A DNA stretch of 64,000 nucleotides from Geosporobacter ferrireducens (GCF_001750685.1 NZ_CP017269.1:4071416-4135415), one strand, 5' to 3'; shown: positions 26,540 to 34,862, counted from the first letter of the stretch. The notes: a model not told the origin generated them from the sequence alone. Numbers and translations are program-made.

Positions 26540-28084
26540 ATGACTAATTCTGTTAAAGCACAAGAGAAGAAAAGTTGGTTTGGAAAAGTATTAACATCAA
26601 TAGAGGTTGCAGGAAACAGGCTTCCTGATCCTGTAACACTATTTGTGATTTTTTGTTCCGCAATTATCCTAATCTCATGGATAGCTTCCTCTTCTGGGAT
26701 ATCTATTATCCACCCTGCATCCGGTGAAACGGTTACGGTTGTAAACTTAATGAGCCGGGAGGGGATGACTCGGATACTGACCGGATTTGTTTCCAATTTT
26801 CAATCCTTCCCGCCGCTAGGACTGGTATTGGTGGTTATGATTGGAGCTGGAGTTGCTGAGAAGTCAGGATTAATGCAAACAGCGATGAAAAATTCCATCA
26901 GTAAGGTTCCTGCGAATCTTGTTACAGCTACAATTGTCTTGGTGGGTATTTTGGCAAATGCTGCCGGAGACGCAGGATTTATCGTACTCCCGCCTTTAGC
27001 AGCAGTTATCTTTTTGAGTATCGGACGTCATCCGGTTGTGGGTATATTTGCTGCTTATGCAGGGGTAGCCGGCGGATTTGCCGCTAACTTGATGATTAAT
27101 ATGGCGGATATTTTAGCTGCCAGCTTTACGATACCGGCAGCTCAGGTGATTGACGCTAATTATCAAGGGACTCCAGCTATGAACTGGTACTTCATTATGG
27201 CTTCTACTCTCTTTTTAGTTGCAGCGGCCGTATTTGTCACAGAGAGAATTATTGCACCTCGCTTTGGGGCCTATGAGGGGGTCCTTGAAGAAGCAACGAA
27301 AGCGGAAATAAGTCTACAGGAGAGAAAGGCATTAAAATGGGCCGGAGCATCTGTACTTTTTCTTATTATTGTGCTCATATCTCTAAGTGTTGGAGAAAAT
27401 GCCTTTATGAAGGATCCGGAAACCGGTTCTATCCTGGCTGCTAGCTCACCGCTGATGAAGGGGCTGGTACCGATTGTTACGCTAATATTTTTAGCTCCAG
27501 GCTTAGTGTATGGAAAAATTACCGGAAGTATTAAGAATGACAAGGAAGCGGTTACAATGATGGGGGATTCCATGCGTGATATGGGACCATATATTATCCT
27601 TGCTTTTGTAGCATCTCAATTTTTAGCATATTTTAACTGGAGTAATATTGGCGTGATCATGTCTGTAAAAGGAGCAGAATTTTTAAAAAATGCAGGTTTT
27701 ACAGGAATCGGATTAATTATTGGATTCATTATTTTTTCATCTTTTATTAACATCTTTATTGGAAGTGCGTCAGCAAAATGGGCCATTATGGCACCTATAT
27801 TTGTTCCAATGTTCTTGTTGTTAGGCTACAACCCGGCTTTAACACAGATGGCTTACAGAATTGGAGATTCATTGACAAATCCTTTGAGCCCATTGTTCCC
27901 GTACTTCCCAATTCTATTGGCTTTTGCCCGTAAATACGATAAGAAAGCCGGCATTGGAACAATGATTGCCAATATGCTGCCTTACTCTATTGTATTTGCA
28001 ATTGTGTGGACCATATTGCTTGTTATCTTTATGATTTTCAATATTCCGCTAGGTCCTGATGCGGGTATTTATTACACCATGTAG
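26540..28084 (+). CDS. AbgT family transporter
   Basis: This 514 aa membrane protein has about 11 hydrophobic segments. Family patterns include NRLPDPVTLFVIF near the N-terminus, AAGDAGFIVLPPLAAVIF and DSLTNPLSPLFPYFPILLAF. In E. coli AbgT brings in p-aminobenzoyl-glutamate; other members export sulfonamides. It is 68 bp after the amidohydrolase with its own AAGGAGG site, so import followed by hydrolysis is the simple reading. A folate transporter gene with a THF riboswitch lies 500 bp downstream, which supports a folate-salvage theme. Confidence 0.9.
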   Translation: MTNSVKAQEKKSWFGKVLTSIEVAGNRLPDPVTLFVIFCSAIILISWIASSSGISIIHPASGETVTVVNLMSREGMTRILTGFVSNFQSFPPLGLVLVVMIGAGVAEKSGLMQTAMKNSISKVPANLVTATIVLVGILANAAGDAGFIVLPPLAAVIFLSIGRHPVVGIFAAYAGVAGGFAANLMINMADILAASFTIPAAQVIDANYQGTPAMNWYFIMASTLFLVAAAVFVTERIIAPRFGAYEGVLEEATKAEISLQERKALKWAGASVLFLIIVLISLSVGENAFMKDPETGSILAASSPLMKGLVPIVTLIFLAPGLVYGKITGSIKNDKEAVTMMGDSMRDMGPYIILAFVASQFLAYFNWSNIGVIMSVKGAEFLKNAGFTGIGLIIGFIIFSSFINIFIGSASAKWAIMAPIFVPMFLLLGYNPALTQMAYRIGDSLTNPLSPLFPYFPILLAFARKYDKKAGIGTMIANMLPYSIVFAIVWTILLVIFMIFNIPLGPDAGIYYTM

Positions 28085-28112
28085 TTATTGTATACCAATA
28101 GATTAAGATTTT

Positions 28113-28144
28113 GAAAGCATTGGCTAACCTTAGCCAATGCTTTC
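28113..28144 (+). terminator. Hairpin after the AbgT gene
   Basis: A perfect 13-bp stem GAAAGCATTGGCT/AGCCAATGCTTTC with a six-base loop; only a weak T tract follows. Confidence 0.65.
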
Positions 28145-28160
28145 AATTTGCTTTCAATAA

Positions 28161-28183
28161 GACGAGGGGACGGTTCTCTTGTC
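28161..28183 (+). repeat. REP-like repeat, copy 4
   Basis: GACGAG-GGGACGGTTCT-CTTGTC, one of the best preserved copies, just after the AbgT terminator. The region 28184-28434 holds no gene that I can support. Confidence 0.75.
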
Positions 28184-28434
28184 TTGTGAAAAAGTCATAA
28201 TAGATTACAGAAAACAAGAAACTTACTCAACTAGAGAAGAGTGAAACACATTATTTCATCTAATATGTTGCGTTTTTTTCAGAATTATATTATTGTGGTA
28301 TTAGGTACTTGTTTTGAAAAAAAAGGATGGAATTTCAAAGAAAATTACATATTTGTCTAATTATTTTTCAATGATATATTTATCCGTATATGCTAAAATA
28401 TTTTCATAGAAGAAAATTAAATATACGTAAAAGT

Positions 28435-28531
28435 CAGAGTAGGAAATAGTGCGTAAAGTGCCGGATGGATGGGAAGTTGCCGCCGGACGAAAAACCATGA
28501 AAGGTTTGCGGTACTATTTCTGCGTCCGCTG
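28435..28531 (+). ncRNA. THF (folate) riboswitch
   Basis: Conserved blocks of the tetrahydrofolate riboswitch appear in order: GCGTAAAGTG (28451-28460), GGATGGGAAGTTG (28467-28479), GACGAAA, a hairpin AAACC/GGTTT, and TGCGTCCGCT (28521-28530). Helix GAAATAG/CTATTTC (28443-28449/28514-28520) closes the core. A further stem GCCGCA/TGTGGC lies between the aptamer and the AGGAGG site of folT, so ligand binding probably controls translation. The adjacent folate transporter supports the call. Confidence 0.88.
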
Positions 28532-28590
28532 CCGCAAAAGGGCATCTTTCTCTTTATGTGGCATATCTAAGCCAGAGAGGAGGTGCTTTT

Positions 28591-29115
28591 ATGAGGAATA
28601 CAAGAAAACTGGTTTTCCTTGCTTTGTTTATCGCCTTAGAAGTTGTACTCACCCGCTTTCTATCGATTCAAACACCGATCGTAAGAATCGGGTTTACTTT
28701 TCTGCCAATAGCACTATCGTCCATGATGTTTGGTCCATGGTTTGGCGGGATAGCAGCAGCCTTGGCGGATATTTTGGGAATGATGATTTTTCCCGCAGGA
28801 GGAGCATATTTTCCAGGGTTTACCTTGACCGCTTTCCTAACGGGGTCAATCTATGGAATTTTTCTTTACAGAAAACCAAAAAACCTATTACGTATCAGTA
28901 TGGCAGTTATTGTGATTTCAGTAATTATAAATTTAGGATTGGATACATTATGGCTTTGGATGATTACAGGAAAAGCCATAATGGTGTTGCTGCCCGCTAG
29001 AGTGATAAAATGTCTCATCATGATTCCCATACAGATTCCAATGATTCATGTTGTATGGCATTATACCCTAGGACGCTTAAACTTCAATTATTCAACAAGT
29101 GGAATAAATAGCTAA
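28591..29115 (+). CDS. folT: Folate ECF transporter S component
   Basis: This 174 aa protein has five or six membrane segments and the S-component pattern FLPIALSSMMFGPWFGG, followed by AALADILGMMIFPAG. S components bind a vitamin and work with the shared EcfAAT module, which is elsewhere in the genome. The ATG at 28591 has GAGAGGAGGTG upstream; an earlier in-frame ATG at 28558 lies in the riboswitch expression platform and is not used. The THF riboswitch directly upstream makes folate the most likely substrate. Confidence 0.9.
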   Translation: MRNTRKLVFLALFIALEVVLTRFLSIQTPIVRIGFTFLPIALSSMMFGPWFGGIAAALADILGMMIFPAGGAYFPGFTLTAFLTGSIYGIFLYRKPKNLLRISMAVIVISVIINLGLDTLWLWMITGKAIMVLLPARVIKCLIMIPIQIPMIHVVWHYTLGRLNFNYSTSGINS

Positions 29116-29125
29116 AATGTAAGAA

Positions 29126-29155
29126 AAAGTCTTGCTGTAATGCAAGGCTTTTTTG
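29126..29155 (+). terminator. Terminator after folT
   Basis: AAAGTCTTGC/GCAAGGCTTTTTT stem-loop with a T run. The remaining 29156-29332 shows no supported gene. Confidence 0.8.
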
Positions 29156-29332
29156 TTTGTCGTATGCCCAACATGGAACCATTAGCCTAAAACAAGGATG
29201 TCCTCTGGCTTGAGGTATACGAACTACATTGAAAGCTTAAGTCTGTAGGTGAGTTTGCATCACAAAATGAAACCCAATATCTACCTGAAGTAGATAAAGC
29301 TATTGTATAAGTCTTACTCAATTTTTAAGAGG

Positions 29333-29935
29333 TTATTTTGGGATTAGTAATTTTGTCAGATAGTTATCATAAAAGTTATTTAAAGAAGCAGCAAAATTCA
29401 ATTTACCATCATATGCACACCATTCCATTAAAAGACCATACAGATAGGTCATAATAAATTTTGCAGTTTCTACACAATCTAAGTCTTTATTAAAGTATCC
29501 GTCCCTTTGCCCTGCCCGGATAATATTTGTTAGAACACTTCTTTGAAAAACGCTTGTAACTGCAAAATTTTTGTAATGGTTATCTAATTGGATTTTATGA
29601 AAAACCTTCACTTCATCTAGCCGGTCCAGTTGAAAGTACTCCACATAGAAATCAAATATGCAGCGAAGCTGCTCATTAGGCGGTAACGATAGGTTGCTGT
29701 TATATCGTTCCAGTATATCACCTTCAGCAATTTTAAATCTCTTTTTAAGAATATCCGCTTTAGATTTGAAATGATGATAAAATGCTCCTTTTGTCAATCC
29801 AAGCTCATTACAAATTTGATCTATTGTTACGTTATCATACCCATTCTTTTCAATTAGATAAAAAGCCTTATTCAATAAAATCTTTTTTGTATGAACTGCC
29901 TGTTCGACCCGGGACTTCTTGTTTAAACTTTCCAT
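29333..29935 (-). CDS. TetR/AcrR family regulator
   Basis: This 200 aa protein has the TetR helix-turn-helix in residues 15-60 (VTIDQICNELGLTKGAFYHHF) and a variable ligand-binding C-terminus. It is divergent from the corrinoid/methyltransferase operon. Two near-identical palindromes lie in the shared upstream region, one overlapping the operon promoter, so it is probably the repressor of that operon, released by the methyl donor or a product. Confidence 0.92.
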   Translation of the reverse strand: MESLNKKSRVEQAVHTKKILLNKAFYLIEKNGYDNVTIDQICNELGLTKGAFYHHFKSKADILKKRFKIAEGDILERYNSNLSLPPNEQLRCIFDFYVEYFQLDRLDEVKVFHKIQLDNHYKNFAVTSVFQRSVLTNIIRAGQRDGYFNKDLDCVETAKFIMTYLYGLLMEWCAYDGKLNFAASLNNFYDNYLTKLLIPK

Positions 29936-29998
29936 ATCCTATCCTATCCTTTCTCTCAATATTATTAGTATAACAACAAAGTATCAGAAAATAAAGAA

Positions 29999-30055
29999 TT
30001 GACTTAACATACTGGAGTATGTTAATGTATATACAAACATACTCCAGTATGTTAA
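29999..30055 (+). promoter_or_regulatory. Promoter with two TetR operators
   Basis: TTGACT (29999-30004) is followed by TAATGT as a possible -10. Palindromes AACATACT-GG-AGTATGTT (core of 30004-30025) and AACATACT-CC-AGTATGTT (core of 30035-30055) have centres 31 bp apart, about three helical turns. The first overlaps the promoter. Confidence 0.7.
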
Positions 30056-30125
30056 ATGATAAGGTACAAATATATATTTTACGGCTAATGGGCAGTGTGC
30101 CTTAAAACATACGGAAGTGGTGCGA

Positions 30126-30251
30126 ATGAAAGCAGAAGTGCATGATGAACTTTTAGCTGATCCGATGAAGCTTGTACATAATATAATAAGATATTTTAAA
30201 GCAATGATTGAAAAAGCTCAATATGAACGATGCATACACTTAAGCTTTTAA
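30126..30251 (+). CDS. Possible 41-aa peptide upstream of the corrinoid protein
   Basis: A short frame from ATG 30126 to TAA encodes a 41-residue, helix-prone peptide (MKAEVHDELLADPMKLVHNI then IRYFKAMIEKAQYERC). It is the first frame after the TetR-controlled promoter but has only a weak ribosome site (GGAAGTGG). It may be a decayed gene or a leader peptide. No family was recognised. Confidence 0.3.
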   Translation: MKAEVHDELLADPMKLVHNIIRYFKAMIEKAQYERCIHLSF

Positions 30252-30400
30252 TAGTTTTTTATGAGCAAAATACGAAGTGTCCCTCCTAAACCGGTATGTA
30301 AATTACATGAATATAGCTGGAGCAGAAGTTATTGCTGCCAGACTAAATAGACCTAATTTAACGAAATAAGCAAAAAGAATAAATAAGGAGGAGTTTTTAA

Positions 30401-31036
30401 ATGCTGGATTTAAAGACATTGACAGATGCAGTAGGAGACCTTGATGAAGGCACAGTATTAGACATGTTAAATGAGTTTGTATCAACCAATCCAAGTGAAG
30501 AAGAAGCACAAAAAGTAGTGACTGCATGTCAGCAGGGGATGGCTTTGGTAGGGGATTTATTTGACAAGGGAGAATACTTTGTCGGAGATCTGATTTTCGC
30601 TGGAGAATTACTAACGGGTGCAATTGATGTATTAAAGCCTGTTATGGGTGGTGGAAGTACGGCTAAGGCAGGAGTTATTGTTCTAGGGACCGTACAGGGA
30701 GACCTGCACGATATTGGCAAAAACATCTTTAAAAGTATGTCAGAGGCGGCAGGCTTTGAGGTACATGATATCGGGATCGATGTACCTGCCCGTGTATTTG
30801 CTGATAAGGTAAAAGCAATAAAACCACAAATCGTAGGAATGAGCGGTGTTTTAACCTTAGCTCTTGATGCGATGAAGGATACTGTAGAAGTATTAAAGGA
30901 AGCAGGTCTAAGAGATGGCGTAAAGATTATCATTGGAGGAAACCCTGTTACGAAGGAAGCCTGTGAACATATAGGCGCAGATGCCTTCACAACGAATGCT
31001 GCGGAAGGGGTAAAAATCTGTCAGAGATGGGCATAA
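30401..31036 (+). CDS. Corrinoid (B12-binding) methyl-carrier protein
   Basis: This 211 aa protein has the helical cap (residues 1-85) and Rossmann B12 domain of MtaC/MtbC/MttC-type carriers. The cobalt-ligand motif is GDLHDIGKN (DxHxxG, near residue 105), followed by VGMSGVLTLALDAM and IIIGGNPVT. It carries the methyl group between a substrate methyltransferase and a second acceptor system. AAGGAGGAG precedes the ATG. The two URO-D-family methyltransferase genes downstream are the expected partners. Confidence 0.94.
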   Translation: MLDLKTLTDAVGDLDEGTVLDMLNEFVSTNPSEEEAQKVVTACQQGMALVGDLFDKGEYFVGDLIFAGELLTGAIDVLKPVMGGGSTAKAGVIVLGTVQGDLHDIGKNIFKSMSEAAGFEVHDIGIDVPARVFADKVKAIKPQIVGMSGVLTLALDAMKDTVEVLKEAGLRDGVKIIIGGNPVTKEACEHIGADAFTTNAAEGVKICQRWA

Positions 31037-31169
31037 AATAGAATTTTTTAGAACGGCAGTATGTTCCGATTTTCCAAAATCAGTGTACTTGCAGCCGTGG
31101 TCTGGCTGCAGTTTACAACAGTACAAAAGTGTAAAGCATAAAATCATTCATAAAGGGTGGGTGAAATAG

Positions 31170-32321
31170 ATGAGCGAGATGTCAGCGCAAGCAAAAGAAA
31201 GAAATCAACTTTTCCAAGATATTGATGAGGGGAAGATACCTAAAAGAGTGCCTGTATACACCTGGATGGATATAACCTATATCATGCAATATGCAGGTGT
31301 TGATTTAAAAAAAGCACAATGGGATGTTTGTGGGTTTAGAGACATGATTGAAGTTGGTGCAAAATCATTTGCATCGGATATTAATCCGGCTACATTTACG
31401 CGGCTATATCCGGTCTATAGAATATTAGGAGCTAAAAATTTTATAATGAGTTCTGAAGGGCAAATTCAACATCCAGAGATTACTGGCATGGGTACTGATG
31501 AGTATGATGAAATGATTAAAGATCCGTATAAATTCATGCATGACAAAATATTTCCACGATTATACACAAATTTAGATACAACGCCAGCGAGAAAAGCTAT
31601 GGTATTTGCAAAAGCACAAAAAGCTTTTTTTGACATCATGGGACACATCGCTGCTGCAGACGCTGAGATGAATGCAAAATATGGCCTCGCTGACGATCGG
31701 GTGGTTTGTCAATCGATTGCGCCCTTTGATCAGATAGCTGACCAATTCAGAAGCTTTAGCGGAATAAGTGCAGACATTAGAAGGCACCCGGAAAAAGTAT
31801 TTGCAGCATGTGAAGCAGTATTGCCGATGATGTTGAAAGCCGGAGTGAAATCTAATTCATCAGTTAGCAGGAAAACCTTTATTCCTCTTCATATGGCACC
31901 TTATATGAGAGAAAAGGATTTTGAAAAATTCTATTGGCCCACTTTTAAAAAATTAGTGGATGGGTTATGGGCGGCTGGAGCAGGTGTATTATTATTTGTT
32001 GAGCATGATTGGACTAGATTTTTAGATTACTTAAATGAATTACCCAAGGGAACACAAATGATGTTTGAATACGGTGATCCGAAGACGATTAAAGAAAAAG
32101 TAGGGAAGAAACATATCATTTCAGGGCTTTATCCATTAACATTATTAGCGCAAGGAACAAAACAACAATGTATTGATAAAGCGAAAGCGTTGATTGATAT
32201 TCTTGCCCCGGGCGGTAATTACATATTTAGTTTTGATAAGGTAGCTTTAAATATAAAGGATGCAAAACCAGAAAACATCATTGCTGTAAATGAATTTGTA
32301 AGGGAATATGCAGTTTATTAA
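31170..32321 (+). CDS. URO-D family methyltransferase, copy 1
   Basis: This 383 aa protein belongs to the uroporphyrinogen decarboxylase fold, which includes MtaA, MtbA and CmuA corrinoid methyltransferases. In this context it most likely moves a methyl group to or from the corrinoid protein rather than acting in haem synthesis. Classic MtaA enzymes bind zinc with His-x-Cys and a distant Cys. Here only FVEHDWTRFL keeps the His, and no matching cysteines are seen, so the metal site is unusual. It is followed 14 bp later by a 48-aa miniprotein gene. Confidence 0.85.
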   Translation: MSEMSAQAKERNQLFQDIDEGKIPKRVPVYTWMDITYIMQYAGVDLKKAQWDVCGFRDMIEVGAKSFASDINPATFTRLYPVYRILGAKNFIMSSEGQIQHPEITGMGTDEYDEMIKDPYKFMHDKIFPRLYTNLDTTPARKAMVFAKAQKAFFDIMGHIAAADAEMNAKYGLADDRVVCQSIAPFDQIADQFRSFSGISADIRRHPEKVFAACEAVLPMMLKAGVKSNSSVSRKTFIPLHMAPYMREKDFEKFYWPTFKKLVDGLWAAGAGVLLFVEHDWTRFLDYLNELPKGTQMMFEYGDPKTIKEKVGKKHIISGLYPLTLLAQGTKQQCIDKAKALIDILAPGGNYIFSFDKVALNIKDAKPENIIAVNEFVREYAVY

Positions 32322-32335
32322 AGGAGGAATCTGAG

Positions 32336-32482
32336 ATGGAATTCAAATCAGAATATTACACTTCATGGCCAGCGTATGTAGAGGAAAACAATGTTGCTGC
32401 GGAAGAGGAAGAATTTATCGCACCAAATGCCCAGGTGTATGAGGAACTAGTTTTTGCTTTTTCTATGTATCTAACGATGTAA
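32336..32482 (+). CDS. Methyltransferase-linked miniprotein 1 (48 aa)
   Basis: A 48-residue acidic protein starting MEFKSEYYTSWPAYVEENN, with an EEEEF stretch and a hydrophobic end (VFAFSMYLTM). It has a strong AAGGAGGAAT ribosome site and starts 14 bp after copy 1. A second small acidic protein of similar plan follows copy 2 (33777-33902), with a shared pattern of acidic run, F-I/L, N..V.E and a hydrophobic methionine-rich end. It may be a small partner of the methyltransferase. No known family was recognised. Confidence 0.6.
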   Translation: MEFKSEYYTSWPAYVEENNVAAEEEEFIAPNAQVYEELVFAFSMYLTM

Positions 32483-32602
32483 AGCAGGGGTCATAAAAAT
32501 TAAAAATTGATTAAAGGCAACGGAAAACATCTAAACATGCTTGCACATGCTGGGATATACATGGATATACTAAAAGGTATGGGTCGAAGGGGGACTAAAT
32601 AA

Positions 32603-33763
32603 GTGGACAAAGCAAAGTTATATGAAGGAAGAGTAAAGAGATTGATTACCACGGCGAATCATCAGGAACCAGATCGGGTTCCAGTTTTAGGATTAGTTGA
32701 AACCTGGGCGGTGTCCTATGGAAATGGGACCATTAGTGAATGTCTGGAAAGCAATGAAAGAGAGTTTGAAATATTTGGAAGGGCTTTTGAAGATATCTAT
32801 TTTGATGCTACCCTAGGATTTGGTTTGAACCGTGCTATGAAGGTATATTCAGGGTTAGGCACAAATGCATATTTTGTTTCTAATGACGGAACTACCTTAC
32901 AGCACATTGAAGTGTCTCCAATGAAGGTGGAAGAGTATGATGAACTTATAGCTGATCCGGTAAAATTTTTACGCAATAGGATATTTCCAAGAAAATATCC
33001 TAATCTAAACAAGCCTTATCCTGAAAATAAAGAGGCTTTGAAAAGTGCGGCATTAGAACTAGCTGCATTTGGGAAAAAAATGGAGGATGGAGCCGCATAT
33101 CTAAAAGAGAAACATGGGGTTCCAGTGGCGAGCGGCAATATGGTAATATCTCCTTTAGACATGATATTTGACTACTTAAGGGGATTTACTGGAACAACGG
33201 TAGATATGCGGAGAAATCCGGATAAGTTAAAAGCTGCTACAGAAAAACTGATAGATTTTTGTATCGGCCTCGGGACACAAGGCAAATCCCAGATAGATCC
33301 ATTCCCCTGGACATTCACACCTTTGCACATACCCACTTTCCTAGGGGCGAAAAAGTTTGGAGAGTTTTATTGGCCGGCTTATAAAAAGGTTTTGATGGCA
33401 ATACACGAAAGGGGAGGAAAGGTTTTTGCGTTTTTAGAGGGAAACTGGGAAAACTACTATGAATATTTGCAAGAACTTCCCAAGTCGCTCCTGATTGCTG
33501 CATTTGAAAGGGATGATGTTATGAAAGCTAAAAAGCTGATCGGTGATACCGTAACAATTTCAGGGGGAATGCCAATAGATAAATTGAAATATGGGACGAA
33601 ACAGGAATGTATTGACCATGCAAAAATGATCGTAGATCATTGTGCTCCCGGTGGGGGATATATATTCTCTACAAATATGGTACTGCTTTCAGGCGGCGAT
33701 ATAAATGTAGAAAATTTTAAAGCAGTAAATGAATTTGTACACCAGTATGGCGCGTATAAATAA
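32603..33763 (+). CDS. URO-D family methyltransferase, copy 2
   Basis: This 386 aa protein is a paralogue of the one at 31170, sharing the KIFPR/RIFPRKYPNL block, the FYWPAYKK segment and the APGGGYIFS end. The start is GTG with GAAGGGGG about 9 bp upstream. Where copy 1 has FVEHDW, this copy has FLEGNWENYYEYL, so the conserved His is lost; it may use a different metal site or substrate. The two copies may form a two-enzyme methyl transfer route with the corrinoid carrier. Confidence 0.85.
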   Translation: MDKAKLYEGRVKRLITTANHQEPDRVPVLGLVETWAVSYGNGTISECLESNEREFEIFGRAFEDIYFDATLGFGLNRAMKVYSGLGTNAYFVSNDGTTLQHIEVSPMKVEEYDELIADPVKFLRNRIFPRKYPNLNKPYPENKEALKSAALELAAFGKKMEDGAAYLKEKHGVPVASGNMVISPLDMIFDYLRGFTGTTVDMRRNPDKLKAATEKLIDFCIGLGTQGKSQIDPFPWTFTPLHIPTFLGAKKFGEFYWPAYKKVLMAIHERGGKVFAFLEGNWENYYEYLQELPKSLLIAAFERDDVMKAKKLIGDTVTISGGMPIDKLKYGTKQECIDHAKMIVDHCAPGGGYIFSTNMVLLSGGDINVENFKAVNEFVHQYGAYK

Positions 33764-33776
33764 GGGGGTGATGTCA

Positions 33777-33902
33777 ATGACCAAAGAACTATCAATGGAA
33801 GAATTATTTGAAGAAATAAAGGAAGAACTGAATTTCTTGCCAGATGACAATAATGTAAAGGAAGGATTTTTAAACGGATTAACCTTCATAATGATGCTTT
33901 AA
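33777..33902 (+). CDS. Methyltransferase-linked miniprotein 2 (41 aa)
   Basis: A 41-residue acidic protein (MTKELSMEELFEEIKEEL, ending GLTFIMML) starts 13 bp after copy 2 with AAGGGGG upstream. It resembles miniprotein 1 in size, charge, position and hydrophobic end. The stop codon abuts a decayed REP-like repeat. Confidence 0.6.
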   Translation: MTKELSMEELFEEIKEELNFLPDDNNVKEGFLNGLTFIMML

Positions 33903-33924
33903 GACAAGAAGACGGTTCGAAACC
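33903..33924 (+). repeat. REP-like repeat, decayed copy 5
   Basis: GACAAGAAGACGGTTCG keeps the left end and part of the core; the right arm is lost. Confidence 0.45.
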
Positions 33925-33979
33925 ACGGAAAAACACACCCTAAATATTGGAAAAATAAATCTAAAAAGCTTAAACAATA

Positions 33980-34048
33980 GAGAAAAACCCCCAAATTTGA
34001 TATGATAGAGTTGTCGAGGCAATATCATATTAAATTTGGGGGTTTCTC
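33980..34048 (+). repeat. Long hairpin at the left end of an IS remnant
   Basis: GAGAAAAACCCCCAAATTTG (33980-33999) continues to 34007 and pairs with TATCATATTAAATTTGGGGG and TTTCTC (34023-34048). It ends directly before an ATG that opens a transposase-like frame, as in insertion sequences that hide the transposase start in a hairpin. Confidence 0.55.
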
Positions 34049-34049
34049 C

Positions 34050-34184
34050 ATGCTTAAAGACAAAAATATGCAGTTAATCACCTATTCAATATTATACAAT
34101 AAAATTTCCCGAAATCATATGCTAAAGAGGATAAATAATGCAGTGGACGCAAGTAAGAATCGTTGTCTTTCTAGAAGTTTATAA
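34050..34184 (+). pseudogene. Transposase N-terminal remnant (IS1182-like)
   Basis: A 44-codon frame after the hairpin reads MLKDKNMQLITYSILYNKIS and NHMLKRINNAVD, resembling the start of IS1182/IS4-type transposases (the HxLRxIDxxVDF block), then turns into unrelated residues and stops. No other part of the transposase remains before the GNAT gene at 34200. Confidence 0.45.
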
Positions 34185-34199
34185 GGAGGCAAGCAAATT

Positions 34200-34766
34200 A
34201 TGGTAAACCATACTGGTATACAAACAGATCGATTGATGCTTAAAGTTTTAGATGATTCATTTGCACCTAGGGTTTTGGATTTTTTTATACGAAACAAGGA
34301 GTTCTTCAGACAGTGGGAAAGTGCTAGAGAAGATATATTCTATTCCCTGGATTTTCAAAAAGAACAATTAACGAATGAGCTAAAGAAGATAGACGAGGGC
34401 AGCTTATTTAAGGTTTGGATTTTTGAAAAGGCAGATCAAGACTTTAAGACAGTTATTGGTTCTGTTTCGTTAAGTGAGATTATTCGTGGATGTTTCCAAT
34501 CCTGTTTTTTAGGTTATCGAATGGATGAACAAAAAAATAATCGAGGCTATACGACCGAAGCTGTTAAGGCTATAATTCATTATGCCTTTAATACATTGAA
34601 ATTGCATAGGATTGAGGCAAATATAATGCCTGAAAATACAGCATCTATTAAGGTTGTAGAGAAGCTCGGCTTTATCAACGAAGGACTGGCTGCGAAATAC
34701 TTAAATATAAACGGGCGGTGGGAAGACCATATTCATATGGTAATTCTTAACGGCTCAATAGAATAG
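34200..34766 (+). CDS. GNAT acetyltransferase (RimJ/RimL-like)
   Basis: This 188 aa protein is of the ribosomal-protein-alanine or amino-group acetyltransferase type. Patterns are IQTDRLMLKVLDD at the start, the acetyl-CoA loop region NNRGYTTEAVKAII, and the end motif MPENTASIKVVEKLGF. AAGGAGG precedes the ATG. The substrate is unknown. Confidence 0.9.
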   Translation: MVNHTGIQTDRLMLKVLDDSFAPRVLDFFIRNKEFFRQWESAREDIFYSLDFQKEQLTNELKKIDEGSLFKVWIFEKADQDFKTVIGSVSLSEIIRGCFQSCFLGYRMDEQKNNRGYTTEAVKAIIHYAFNTLKLHRIEANIMPENTASIKVVEKLGFINEGLAAKYLNINGRWEDHIHMVILNGSIE

Positions 34767-34792
34767 GCAAGTGGGGACCGGCCCCACTTGCC
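34766..34792 (+). terminator. Perfect 11-bp hairpin at the end of the GNAT gene
   Basis: GGCAAGTGGGG/CCCCACTTGCC with a five-base loop, beginning in the stop codon. No T tract follows, so its role as a terminator is uncertain. Confidence 0.5.
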
Positions 34793-34796
34793 TGCA

Positions 34797-34844
34797 TAAC
34801 GTTACGTAAGGTATTGCTTGTAACGTTACGTAATGCTGTAAAAT
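34797..34844 (+). promoter_or_regulatory. MerR-type promoter with 19-bp spacer
   Basis: TTGCTT (34814-34819) and TAAAAT (34839-34844) are 19 bp apart, the overlong spacing used by MerR activators. TAACGTTACGTAA occurs twice (34797-34809 and 34821-34833), the second copy inside the spacer. Confidence 0.7.
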
Positions 34845-34862
34845 GCAACTGAGGTGATGATT

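Noticed and set aside
28449..29000. 183-codon frame overlapping the riboswitch and folT
   Set aside because: It lies in another frame over the THF riboswitch and the well-supported folT gene, and its protein is not family-like.
30308..30370. 20-codon frame just before the corrinoid gene
   Set aside because: Too short, no ribosome site, and no match to either miniprotein.
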